A stretch of 64,000 nt of DNA from Alopecurus myosuroides (lineage: Eukaryota > Streptophyta > Magnoliopsida > Poales > Poaceae). The stretch is taken from positions 182,348,756-182,412,755 of the forward strand of contig CM054063.1 in the NCBI GenBank assembly GCA_028641055.1, written 5' to 3'. Positions 48,721-58,957 of this stretch are shown one piece after another. How positions within the stretch are numbered: the stretch's first letter is position 1; every line of letters starts with the position of its first letter. The notes below the pieces were generated by a model. The model worked only from the letters and a program-made list of their open reading frames with translations, was not told the DNA's origin and did no database searches. A program made the position numbers and the translations under genes.

Positions 48721-50305
48721 TGATGGAGTGTAGACACATGCTCGTTGGGAGACCCCAAGCGCAAGGTGTGAAGAGTGCAGCAGCAAGTTTTCCCTCAGAA
48801 AAGAAACCAAGGTTGAATCGACCAGTAGGAGGAAAAGCAACTTCTGAAGGTTGATGCAGTTGATATGGTAGGGAGCACTACTGGTTCAGCAGCAACGTGG
48901 AACCTACACAACACAATCAATTCACTTTGCCCAAACATAGCAGTGAGGTTGTCAATCTCACCGGTTTTGCTGATAAGAAAGAGGTTAAATGTATGGTGTG
49001 GAAAACAACATGAGAACAATGTGATAACAGTAGCAGTAGTGTGAAAACAGTAATTGCAGTGGTTCTATTATCAGTATGAGAAAATGGATCGGGATCCATA
49101 GTTCACTAGTGGTGTCTCTCAATAAAAAATAGCTAACATGCGTGGTGAACAAATTACAGCTGGGAAATTGATAGATAATGAAACATGCATGACATGATCA
49201 TTACTATGTGATTCATGTGGGCATTACAACGAGATACATAGACCGTCATCCAACTACATCTATGACTAATAATCCACACTCAGAATATCATCCAAACAAA
49301 CCTTGGGTATTAAGTTGGAAGCAACACATAATCGCAATAAGTAAAGTGTGTAATTTAAATAATGTAAACATCGTTGTTTTCTCCCTAATGGCAACAACAC
49401 ATTCTCCATCCATCATGTTTCTGTCACTCGAGCGTAGATGCAAAGGAGGCATGAACCCACTATCGAGCATAAATACTCCCTCTTGGAGTCACTAGTATCT
49501 ACTTGGCCAGAGCATCTACTAACAACGGAGAGCATGCAAGATCATAAATAACATACACATGAAGACAACATGATAGATTGATATTCAAGAGACATAGCAT
49601 TCAATGATCATCGGATCCCAGCAAACACAACATGTAGCATTACAATAAGATGATCTCGATCATGTAGGGAAGCTCACGAGATCTAAACATGAGGCATAAA
49701 GAGGAGAGAACAACCATCTAGCTGCTGCTATGGCCCCATAGTCCAAGGATCAACTACTCACGCATCACTCCGGAGGCGGGCATGGTGGTGTAGAGCCCTC
49801 CGGTGATGATTTCCCCTCCCGGCAGGGTGCCGGGGAGAACTCCAGAACCCTCCCGATCTCCGGTTGACGATGACGGTGGTATCAGGTGTTTTTCTTGGAA
49901 AAGTGGTATATTTTTATGGTTCACGCATCGGGGGAATAAATAGGCGAAAGGGCGATGGCGGTGGGCGCCCGAAGGGTCCACACCACCCCATGGCCCGGCC
50001 CGGGGGGCACCGCCTCATGCTATGGCCCCCCTGTGGGCCCCCTCTGGGCCTCTTCGGGACTCCGTGGAACCTTCGGGAATTCTAAGACTTTCGGGCTTTG
50101 AATTTTCCAATTCCGAGAATATTTCCAAAACAACTTTTCTGAAACTAAAAACAGCAGAAAACATGAACTGGCTCTATGGCATCTTGTCAATAGGTTAGTC
50201 CCAGGAAATCGATAAAAATGACATAAAGTGTAAGGAAAACATGTAGCATATGGCATGAAAACAACATGGAACATCAGAAATTAAGGATACATTTATGACG
50301 TATCA
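48721..50305 (-). repeat. U 5' LTR
   Basis: 1585 bp, from TGATGGAGTGTAGACAC to TTATGACGTATCA on +. Same family as the LTRs of Z and E1. Confidence 0.85.
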
Positions 50306-51643
50306 GGCCTCAGGGGCCCCACACCATAGGGTGACGCACCCCCCCTTGGCCGCGCCACCAGGTGGCGTGGTCCCCCTAGCCACCCATTGACATTGCCCTC
50401 TCGTCTATTTAAGCTCCTCCATTGGTTAACCCTAAATACCCGAGCCTTTTTCCACCGAAAGTTATGAAGCCGCCATCATCATGAATCCTATTTCGGGAGG
50501 TTTCTGAAGCTCTCCCCGGCACCCTGTCGGGAGGGGTAATCATCACCAGAGGGCTCTTCATTACCATGCCTGCCTCCGGAGTGATGCGTGAGTAGATCAT
50601 CCTTGGACTACGGGTCCATAGCAGTAGCTAGATGGTTGTTCTCTCCTCTTTATGCCTCATGTTTAGATCTTGTGAGCTGCCTAACATGATCATGATCATC
50701 TTATTGTAATGCTACATGTTGTGTTTGCTGGGCTCCGATGAATATTGAATGCTACGTCCAATTATTATCAATCTATCATGTTTTTCATGTTTACGTTATT
50801 TATGATCTTGCATGCTCTCCATTCTAGTAGATTCTCTCGCCAAGTTGATGGTTGTAATTCCAAGAGGGAGTATTTATGCTCGATAGTGGGTTCATGCCTT
50901 CCTTTCAGTCACGCTCGAGTTAAAGAAACATAACAGGTGGGGGATGTGTTGTTTCCATTAGGGAAAAACAATGATGTTTACATTGTTTAATTACACACTT
51001 CGTTAAATGCAATTATCTGTTGCTTGCAACTTAATACCCGAGGTTTGATTCTATTATGCTCCGAGGGTGGATTATTAGTCATAGATGCAGTTGGATAACG
51101 TCTATGAATCTTGTTGTAATGCCCGCATGAATCACATAGTAATCATCATGTCATGCATATGCATTGCGGCGCATCCTTTATATCTGTCAATTGCCCAGCT
51201 GTAATTTAATTACCCATAATGTTATCTATGTTTCGGAGAGACACCTCTAATGAACTGTGGACCCCGGTCCATTTCTTTACACTTATAATACAACCATTGT
51301 TTTCCCGTTGTTTTACTACTGCAATTATTTTTCTCTTTCGTCTACTGCAAACAAATACCATTTTCCACACTATACGTCTAATCCTTTGTTTCAGCAGAAC
51401 CGGTGAGATTGGCAACCTCACTGCTTCGTTGGGGCAAAGTAATTTGATTGTGGTGTGTAGATTCCACATTGCCGCTTAACCGGTAGTGCGCCCTGCCAAC
51501 ATCAGCTGCATTAACCTTCAGAAGTGATTTCTTTCTCATACTGGTCGATTCAACATTGTTTTCTTTCTGAGGGAAAACTTGCCGCTGCACTCTTCACAAC
51601 ATTTCTGTTCGGGTTTCCCAACGAGTGCACTCCTGCGTCATCA
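50306..51643 (+). repeat. W2 5' LTR, left part missing
   Basis: Starts abruptly at GGCCTCAGGGGCC, inside the LTR, where U ends, and runs to CTGCGTCATCA. TATA-like TATTTAAG lies near 50406. It is followed by PBS and gag, so it is a 5' LTR. Confidence 0.8.
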
Positions 51644-51653
51644 ACAATTTTTC

Positions 51654-51670
51654 TGGCGCTGTTGCCGGGG
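51654..51670 (+). other. W2 primer-binding site
   Basis: TGGCGCTGTTGCCGGGG, tRNA-Asp type with one change. Confidence 0.8.
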
Positions 51671-51836
51671 AGGAAGAGGATTTCTGCAAGGGGAGTCTCT
51701 CACCTCCAATCTCTTTACTTTGTTTTTGTTTTGCTTAGTTTATTTTATTTTGTCTTGTTTGCTTCTTTGTATAAAACACACACAAAAAGTTCTTATTCTA
51801 GTTGTTATGGTTTATCCTATTTTTAGTCTTGTTAAA

Positions 51837-51989
51837 ATGAGTACTCCCGAGAACACTAAGTTGTGTGACTTCACTAGCAGAAACAACAATGATTTTATTA
51901 GCACACCTATTGCTCCACCTTCTCCTACTGCCGATTTTTCTGAGATTTCTCCTGCCCTATTAAATCTTGTTATGAGAGAGCACTATTCT
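51837..51989 (+). pseudogene. W2 gag, N-terminal part
   Basis: Begins ATGAGTACTCCCGAG and encodes MSTPENTKLCDFTSRNNN, then a proline-rich stretch and LLNLVMREHYS. It is cut at 51989 by element X and continues at 61928. The start is the same as in the gag of U. Confidence 0.82.
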
Positions 51990-52450
51990 TGTCGTGGGAT
52001 AACCACGGCAGATGTTACCTGGGGTAACTGATCTTGGGGCAAGTCGACACAGGTATTTGGGAGAGGGTTTAGCTCGAAGGAAGACATGGCAAAAAGCGAT
52101 CTAAGAACCGGAAAGCAACTCGCCGGATATCGAATATGAACTATACTGGATACTCAATAATTGGTGATATAACTATGACTTGAATCTCTGGCGAACTAAA
52201 CCTAGGGGCCGGTTTATAAAGCACCGTTCCCCCCCCCCTGGCTTAGCCTCCAAGGTACATGTTGAGTCCTACTCGAACTTCTACTTGCAAACCCTAACTT
52301 TCCTTACCGTAACCCACAATCCGGGTTGCGAGGCCTACAAACCTTGGGCCTTCCAGAAGTTTCCTTTACCCTTAGCCGGATCTTATCCAATTGTCGTTTG
52401 GGCCGGGTTACACCTTGGAGTTGGTCTACCGGGTTACTATCCCCCCATCA
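51990..52450 (-). repeat. X 3' LTR (left copy)
   Basis: TGTCGTGGGATAACC to CCCCCCATCA. Differs from the right copy at about 52003 (C/T), about 52128 (A/C) and in the length of a C run near 52232. Confidence 0.93.
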
Positions 52451-52841
52451 GTAGTCCCCAGAATAGCTTGGGCTTCCGAGATTCATTCTTCGAAGCGCTG
52501 GCTATTCCCTGCAGAAATATCAAACGCACAAGCACATGGAGGCCGAGTCACAACACTTTGACGAATAGCTGGGGCCAACTTCATGGGGTCCAGGCAGTAA
52601 CCCGGCTCTCCTTCAAAGGCTTTCCCCAATTTTCCAAGTATGGGTCTTAATAGAAAAATCCATGATTTCACACTTTTCTCGATAATTAATTATGATACCA
52701 AAGAGGAAATCTCCCTTTCCTTTTCATCCGAACCTCCCCCTTCATGCTTTAAAGTACGTCCCACAAATTTCAAAATGGGCAGTCGTTACTCCGTATTTCC
52801 CGGGTTCGGCCCGTTGAGCTAGGCTGTACCACCCAAACCAT

Positions 52842-52848
52842 TATAAAT
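52842..52848 (+). promoter_or_regulatory. TATA box of the antisense gene in X
   Basis: TATAAAT within CCATTATAAATACACCC, about 390 bp inside the 3' LTR on the plus strand. A transcript starting about 30 bp downstream would begin near 52875 and read through the leader exon that ends with a good donor at 53116. Confidence 0.7.
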
Positions 52849-52874
52849 ACACCCTTGAGCGCAACCCTAACTCC

Positions 52875-53639
52875 AACGGCCTATTTCCCCCATTCCTCTT
52901 CCTTCCTCCTTTCGAGTTCGAACTCTCAGCGCACCACCACGGAAGCCCCGCGCGTATCACCGGAGCCCATTCGCCACCGTTTGCGCTCCGCCACCGCGCG
53001 ATTCGCTACGCCGCCCAGATCCGCCGCCAAACCTCCAGTTTGCCCGCCAGAAACCGCGAAAGGGCACCAAACTTGCGCCATCTGCCTCCGAAAAGCTGCG
53101 CTTCAATCCCCCTCGGTAAGTCCTTCACATCCTCTAACTCATCCTCGCAATTTCTCAATTTTCCCTTAAGTTAGATCTAAATCGAGCCGCCCGCGATTTC
53201 TCGGATCGTGCCGAATTAAATTACTAGGGTCCACTTTAGCTCATTCAAATAGACAAGGTACACAGTCTAATTCACTCTCCTACCACTTGTAATTATTAAC
53301 TTGGCCATAATTTTAGAAATGGAATTCCCAATCTAAGCTCGGGTCACCTAAATTTTCCGCCTTTGCTCATATTATCCGGAAAATCTTTCCTTTCCCGCTT
53401 ACTTGCCCATAATAGATGTGCGGGCGACTGCTTACTCTCCTCAAACACTTATCCATGCATAAAATCCTACAAGTTTTGCAATAACGTGCGACACCCGGAA
53501 AATTCGTACCTTGCTTTAGCAAAGTAATACCCGGATCATGCCTAACTTCTGGGTTACCTTGACACCGCTTGCCAGCGCTCAGTCAACTGACCGTTTCCGT
53601 GTTTTATTGCTCACATCCTTTCTGTTGACGCTTTTTCAG
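52875..53639 (+). other. 5' leader exon and first intron of the antisense gene
   Basis: The leader exon (about 52875-53115) has no ATG-led frame continuing into exon 2. Its donor is CCTCG/GTAAGT at 53115/53116. The intron is AT-rich and ends TTTTTCAG at 53639. Exon 2 begins nine bases before the ATG. A 5' UTR intron directly before the start codon is typical of expressed plant genes. Confidence 0.7.
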
Positions 53640-53648
53640 GTCAACCCT

Positions 53649-56600
53649 ATGGCGCCCAAGAGGCAAGGAAAGCAGCCGGTTAAGGCCAAGACCACGAACT
53701 CTATATCTGCCAACTGGGCGCGATCTTCGGTCACCAAGGCCAAATTAGAAGAATTGGTCGAGCTAGGGGTTCTCCCCCCTCAAGAAATTATCCACTGGAG
53801 GGTGCCGGGTAACGAAACTCAGCCCACTCCGGCAGAAAATGAGGTAATATGCTTTGTTGAACATGTGACCCGGGGCTTCCGGCCTCCGGGTCACCCTTTC
53901 TTTCGCGACGTTTTAAGCCATTATGGCCTTCGCATCTTCGACATAGGACCCAACTCCGTTTTAAACATCACTCATTTTATCGTTCTTTCCGAGTCTTACT
54001 TGTGTACTCCGCCAAGTCTGGCCCTCTTCGTCGAACTCTTCCAGTGCAAACCGTGCCGCGAAAGCGGCGACGGTGCACTTCTTACTTGCGGCGGGGTTTC
54101 CATCCAACGCCGCAAGAACTCCTTAATGCCTCCTCTCACCCTCAACTCCCACGTAAAGCACTGGCAGCTCTCATACTTTTACTGCCAGGACACCTCCCCA
54201 CTCGGCAAAAAGAAGTTGCCGGGTTACTCGGAGGGTCAACTTGATATTTCCGAAGCCTTCAATGGGTTTGCCCCTGACCCGGAAAGAGAAGAAATCCTAC
54301 CTTTATTAGCCAGAATCTCCATCTTTTCTGCCCAAGGCCTCATCGGGCTTAACTGGTGAAGACTTGGGTCGATTTCCGCATCCAACCCAACTCCATTCGC
54401 ACAAAACTGATGTGCGACTCGGGGCAAACCACAGACCCGATCTGATACTCCACCAGCAATTTCGCTCCTAGTGATGCCAACAAAACAATCAAGGGCTTTC
54501 TGACGGAAAAGCTCGAGGTGATCCGGAACATATCCGGATTAGAACCTTTCACCCTCGAGAACCCGGCCCCCGCGGTAAGGACCTAATTCTAACAAGTTTT
54601 AATTGTATTCGTTCCTCTTGATACAATTGTTAATCCTTGCTCTGGCGTCTCCACCTCAGGCCGACAGTGACTTCTGGAAGGCAGGTACTCCTCCTAACTC
54701 CGGAGACCCGGAAGAAGAAGGGGATGCCGTTAACTCGGACGAAGGCACATACTTAGTCCCCTTGAATACGTCATGCCCTACTTCTTATTTCCACACTATA
54801 ATCTTGATTACTTTCAGAACAAGAAGACCAAGACGAGGAGGAAGAAACGGACGGGAAGGTGGAGTCTGCTAGTGATGAAGATGAACCGGAGCCAGCAATT
54901 AAAGCCGGATCCAAAAGAAAACCCCAAGGAATCGTTTTCCAGGTTTCATTTCATTTCCTTGTGCTTAATTTTGCGTTTCCATGATATCATTCACGAGCTA
55001 ATCCTGTCATCATCCCTTGGGTCTTAACCGAAGGAGCCACCTGCGCCCAAACGTAGAGTGACCCGGAACAATCCGGGTAACGAGACCCTTAACCCGGGTA
55101 CCTCATCGCCTCCAGTTCGACATACTGGTATTCACCATACACAAGAATTTTTCCCAAACATTCCCTCACAAAGTAATCTGACACTTTGCTTGGTATTCTT
55201 CAGTATCTTCCGGGTCTAGCAGCGGCTTTCCCTCGGACTTCCCGGTGAACCTCGGGTAAAGTCCTTTTCCTGATGCTATACCAAACTTTTATCGCCTTTT
55301 TCATCATCATGGATTAACCGTACCTTCGCACTTTCTACAGAGCCACAGCCGTTGCTAGTGACCAAGAAGACACGGAGGTTGAGGACCGGGTTGAAAATAA
55401 TCCGACTGACGGTGCTTTCACCACAGCTGGCGATGAGCGAGCGTCGCCAACAGAACTGGCTAGGCAAGACACCGGGTATCCAATAGCCTCGCACGCGAGC
55501 GAGAAGGAAAAGGGGGCAGCCTCGAACGCGGGAGGGGGACCAGACTCCGACATTCGGATGGCCCGGGTGCCGCCTCCTGTTACAAGAAAAACTCCTTTTC
55601 CAACTTCCCAGGCACCCGAGCCCTCTAACTCGGGTAACGCTGATTTTAACCAGCTGATGAGCGCTCTCCTCGCCATGAAGGCTTCAGAGGGAAACATCCT
55701 AGAGCGTATGGCCGCAGCACATCAGGTAACTTTATTTGGTATTTCTTACTATACACCCAGTCCCCAAGTTCCGAGCATAACTTGCTGTAATTACGCTCGG
55801 TACTTCATATAATACTCGGCTTGTCATGATATCCGTCTTACATTTTCATTCATTCTTCGCAGGCGGAGATTACTCGGTCAGATGAGGTGCTACTCAAGAC
55901 CGAGCAGCTCCTGCTTGCTGAAGTGAAGCGCCGAGAAACCCTTGAGGCGGAGATGAAGACTTTGAAAAAGAACGTCTCCAAATACAAAAAGAAGTACAAT
56001 GATGCCCAAACTACGCTGAAGAACTTGTCGAACCAGGTCGCGGACACTTATCGCATTTTGCTAAGTAAGTTTTTTGTTTGCGACTAACTTGCATACTTCT
56101 ACCTTATTGCTACGATAGTCGATTTTATTGATATAATTTCTTGTGTATCAATTGCAGGTGCTAACCTTGCTGCTCCAGAAGATAATGCCATTGCTCAGAC
56201 TAAAACGTTAAAGACTGTTCTCCGGACGTTTTTTGCCGGCACAAAGCTTTTACTGGATGCCGTGAAATGGCCTTCCGAGGTATATCCAGGCGAAGAGAAC
56301 CTTATGCAAGCCCTTTCAACCGTGCCTGGATGGATTGAAATATGGAAGCGTTCGTCGTGCCGAATCGGCATGACCCGGGCCTTCACTCTGGCGAAAGCTT
56401 ATTTTCCTAAGCTTGACCCGGCAAAGGTAACATCCGGGTTTCCAGAATTCAAGGCTGACGGGACCAAGTTTACACCCAAGGACTTCAAGGTTATACAATC
56501 CGACGTACGCCACCCGGCTACTGCCTTGGCCGATAAGATAGACCTGGACACAATCATGAGCGCGTACGATTCTGACGGCAAAACTATTCTAGCGGAGGCA

Positions 56601-56825
56601 CCCCCTCCCTTTGACATGCTGGAAAGATGGGCGACCGACCTGGCCAGGAGGAAAGAGGAAGCTGCGAAGAGAGAAGCCGAGTTAGGCTTAAGGCCGTCTT
56701 CCTCTACACCAGCTGTTCCTCCACCTGTCCGTCCTGATACAAAGAGTCCGGGTAAAGCTGCTGGAAAGGCCAAGGAGCAGGTCCAGGACGCAGACCCGGA
56801 AGACCATTCCCAGGATGCTGAGTAG
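53649..56825 (+). pseudogene. Antisense spliced gene in X (PF04195-type 'putative gypsy type transposon' protein)
   Basis: Inferred coding exons: 53649-54574, 54660-54744, 54818-54942, 55034-55127, 55204-55255, 55341-55725, 55863-56064 and 56158-56825. All phases agree across the junctions and most donors and acceptors are canonical; 54745 has GC instead of GT. The start at 53649 gives MAPKRQGKQPVKAK. Residues about 28-230 match the PF04195 family: KLEELVELGVLPP, GFRPPGHPFFRDVLSHYGL, PNSVLNITHFIVLSESYL. Later exons encode an acidic linker, a lysine-rich coiled coil (55863-56064) and a C-terminal helical domain with WPSEVYPGEENL. Two defects lie in the first coding exon: a one-base loss at 54357 and a TGA at 54443. 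The role of the family is unknown. The gene runs toward the gag-protease frame and stops about 1 kb short of it. Confidence 0.82.
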
Positions 56826-57847
56826 GATAATGTCTAGTATTTCGTGCTTTCAAAACTGATATGATTTTGGCAGTGCACCTGTGCACCATGGATACTGATA
56901 CTGTGACTTTGTGCTTGATAACTTTGTGCCTTTCCCGGCTTTTGATAACCTCGATCCTTGTTTTAAGCTTATTCTCGATACTTGATTGTTTATTTTCGAT
57001 TCCCCTTTCGAGACTCGGTTGACCGAGTATCGTGGGTTTTGATAAGAGGGCTTTTCTTTAAGTCCCCAAGTTCCGGTAGCCAAGGTTTTCGAGCTTTAGT
57101 AACTAAACAGTTTGCTTCTGTTTCGAAGTCCCCAGTCCCCATGACCCAAAGTACGAGCCAAGGGGGCGTGGCCTTTCTCAGATGGCAAACCGCTCTTTAC
57201 CAAGTTGACAACCAATAGCCATTCACGTAAATACTGAAGTCATGCTTAATACTTGTTGAGTTTCCGGCTATTTTAGCCTTGTACTCTGCATGGACTTGTG
57301 GTTTAGATGACCCTTTTGATTATCTTGTACTGTAAGCCGGCTTTCGCGTGGATACCATGTTGTTGCATCTATACGAAAAACAGGGTCAAGCAGGTCCCAT
57401 TGGGCTGCATAGTTTGATTGTAATCGTAAGTGAACAGATCATGCCACTTTGTTGCGAGTCACATCGAGCTTAAGTAAGAATAACCAAGAAATTTGGCTCC
57501 TTCGTCCGGTTATAAGATTGCAGCCGTACTCGTCTTGCGAGTAATCGGCCCTCATAACTCATAGGCATCAAGGCCGGGTCTCCGGGTTTGTGACTACTAT
57601 TTAAGCAGCTCAATTCCCAAAGACCTATGTACGTGCAACGTATTTTGATGATACTGATGTATTGATGATAACAAACATTAACTTACTTGCAGCTGAAGCA
57701 AAGACCATGATAAGACTTGAAAACCATCTTTTTTATTGATATGAAAAGTTTGAGTCAGCAGGCCGCCTCATTAAAAACCTTCCAGTCCCCTTAGGTACCC
57801 TGGGTAGGAAAAGAGCGCGTATGAAACCTGCTGTCCGTTACACTGCT
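56826..57847. other. X spacer between the convergent genes
   Basis: About 1 kb with no gene. In a full-length relative the pol region would lie around here; the minus-strand polyprotein ends at 57848. Confidence 0.65.
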
Positions 57848-58957
57848 TTAGTTATTCCTGAGAATCGGCCTCGCGTTGGCATGGCCGATGCACATTCTCC
57901 ATTCGCTAGTTCCTTTCATGATGAGTACCGGGTTTGTTAGCCAATCCGGGTATGTCGTCCTTGTGGCACGATCAGCCATAGATGGCGGTATGGCTTCCTC
58001 TTCCCCGTCAGTCAGCTTGGAAGGATCGCTCCTGACGAAGCCCACCATCTTAGGATCTTGTTCTGTCCTAGTTTTTGCTTTATTCCCTTCAGAAGTCGGC
58101 CTTTTTGACATTGTCCTTTCCTCTAGGTCCACCTGCGATCGGTAGTGCTTGAGCTCTTCTTTCCTGCAGGCTTGCTCAGCCATTGCCGCATCTCCTTCAT
58201 CACATTCGGCCGCTATGTCTCGATTCCCGTGTATGGTAATGGTCTTCTTAGGACCCGGGATTTTCAGCTGTAGATACACATAACACGGTCTCGCCATGAA
58301 CTTAGCATAAGCCGGCCTTCCAAACAATGCATGATAGGGACTGCGCAACTTAACCACCTCAAAAGTAAGCCACTCGACTCGATAATTGTCCTTTGACTCC
58401 CCAAAAGCTACTTCCAACGCCACTTTTCCTTCGGGGCACGCCGAATGACCCGGCACTATCCCGTGAAAAACTGTTGTACTCTTTTGCAACTGAGATTCCT
58501 TTAGGCCCATGCGCAGAAAAGTTTCCCAGTATAGGATATTGATACTACTTCCTCCATCCATCAAGACTTTTTTCAGCTCGTACCCATTGACCTGTGGTGC
58601 CACTACCAATGCTAAAACTCCCGGGTGATCAACTCTGTCCGGGTGATCCCTTCTGCTCCAAGTTACCTCCTGTTCTGACCACCTCAAATATCTTGGAACG
58701 GCGGAAGAGACTGAATTGACCGCCTGTTTCAATATCTTTTTATCCTTGTTAGAGCCTCCAGTAGTGTGCACGTGATATTGACCCAACTGTTTGGGGTTAG
58801 CTTGAAAACCTCCTGCTCCCCCTTGATTATTGCCTGGATTCCCTGCTGCCGGGTTACCGGCTGGGGGTGGACCGTTGCCCAAATTTCCACCTGGACCCGG
58901 GCCTCCTCTCCGACCCGCTCCTCGCATGGCTCTATTTACTTCCTCATTCTTCCATCT
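57848..58957 (-). pseudogene. X protease and start of RT, truncated
   Basis: Same frame as gag, separated from it by a single TAG. From M at 58927 it has a glycine/proline-rich linker, then LMDGGSSINILYWETF (active-site aspartate at about residue 124), HGIVPGHSACPEGKVALEV and YHALFGRPAYAKFM. This is a complete-looking plant Gypsy retropepsin. A charged linker leads to PDWLTNPVLIMKGTSEWRMCI, the very beginning of RT. Directly after this the text turns to GHANARPILRNN and a stop, so RT, RNase H and integrase have been deleted. The protease would process gag. Confidence 0.85.

Larger units (their letters stand above)
43097..50305 (-). mobile_element. U: minus-strand Athila-like element with gag and protease remnants
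   Basis: 5' LTR at 48721-50305, PBS at 48696-48712, gag and protease remnants on minus, a long non-coding 3' half, purine tract and a truncated 3' LTR (43097-43782). There is no RT, RNase H or integrase. The right flank is GGCCT inside LTR W2; the left flank is lost in the deletion near 43097. Confidence 0.82.

Noticed and set aside
41125..51643. W1 and W2 as the two halves of one LTR split by U and V
   Set aside because: Their contents overlap (41391-41848 matches 50306-50760 with many differences), so they are separate LTRs.
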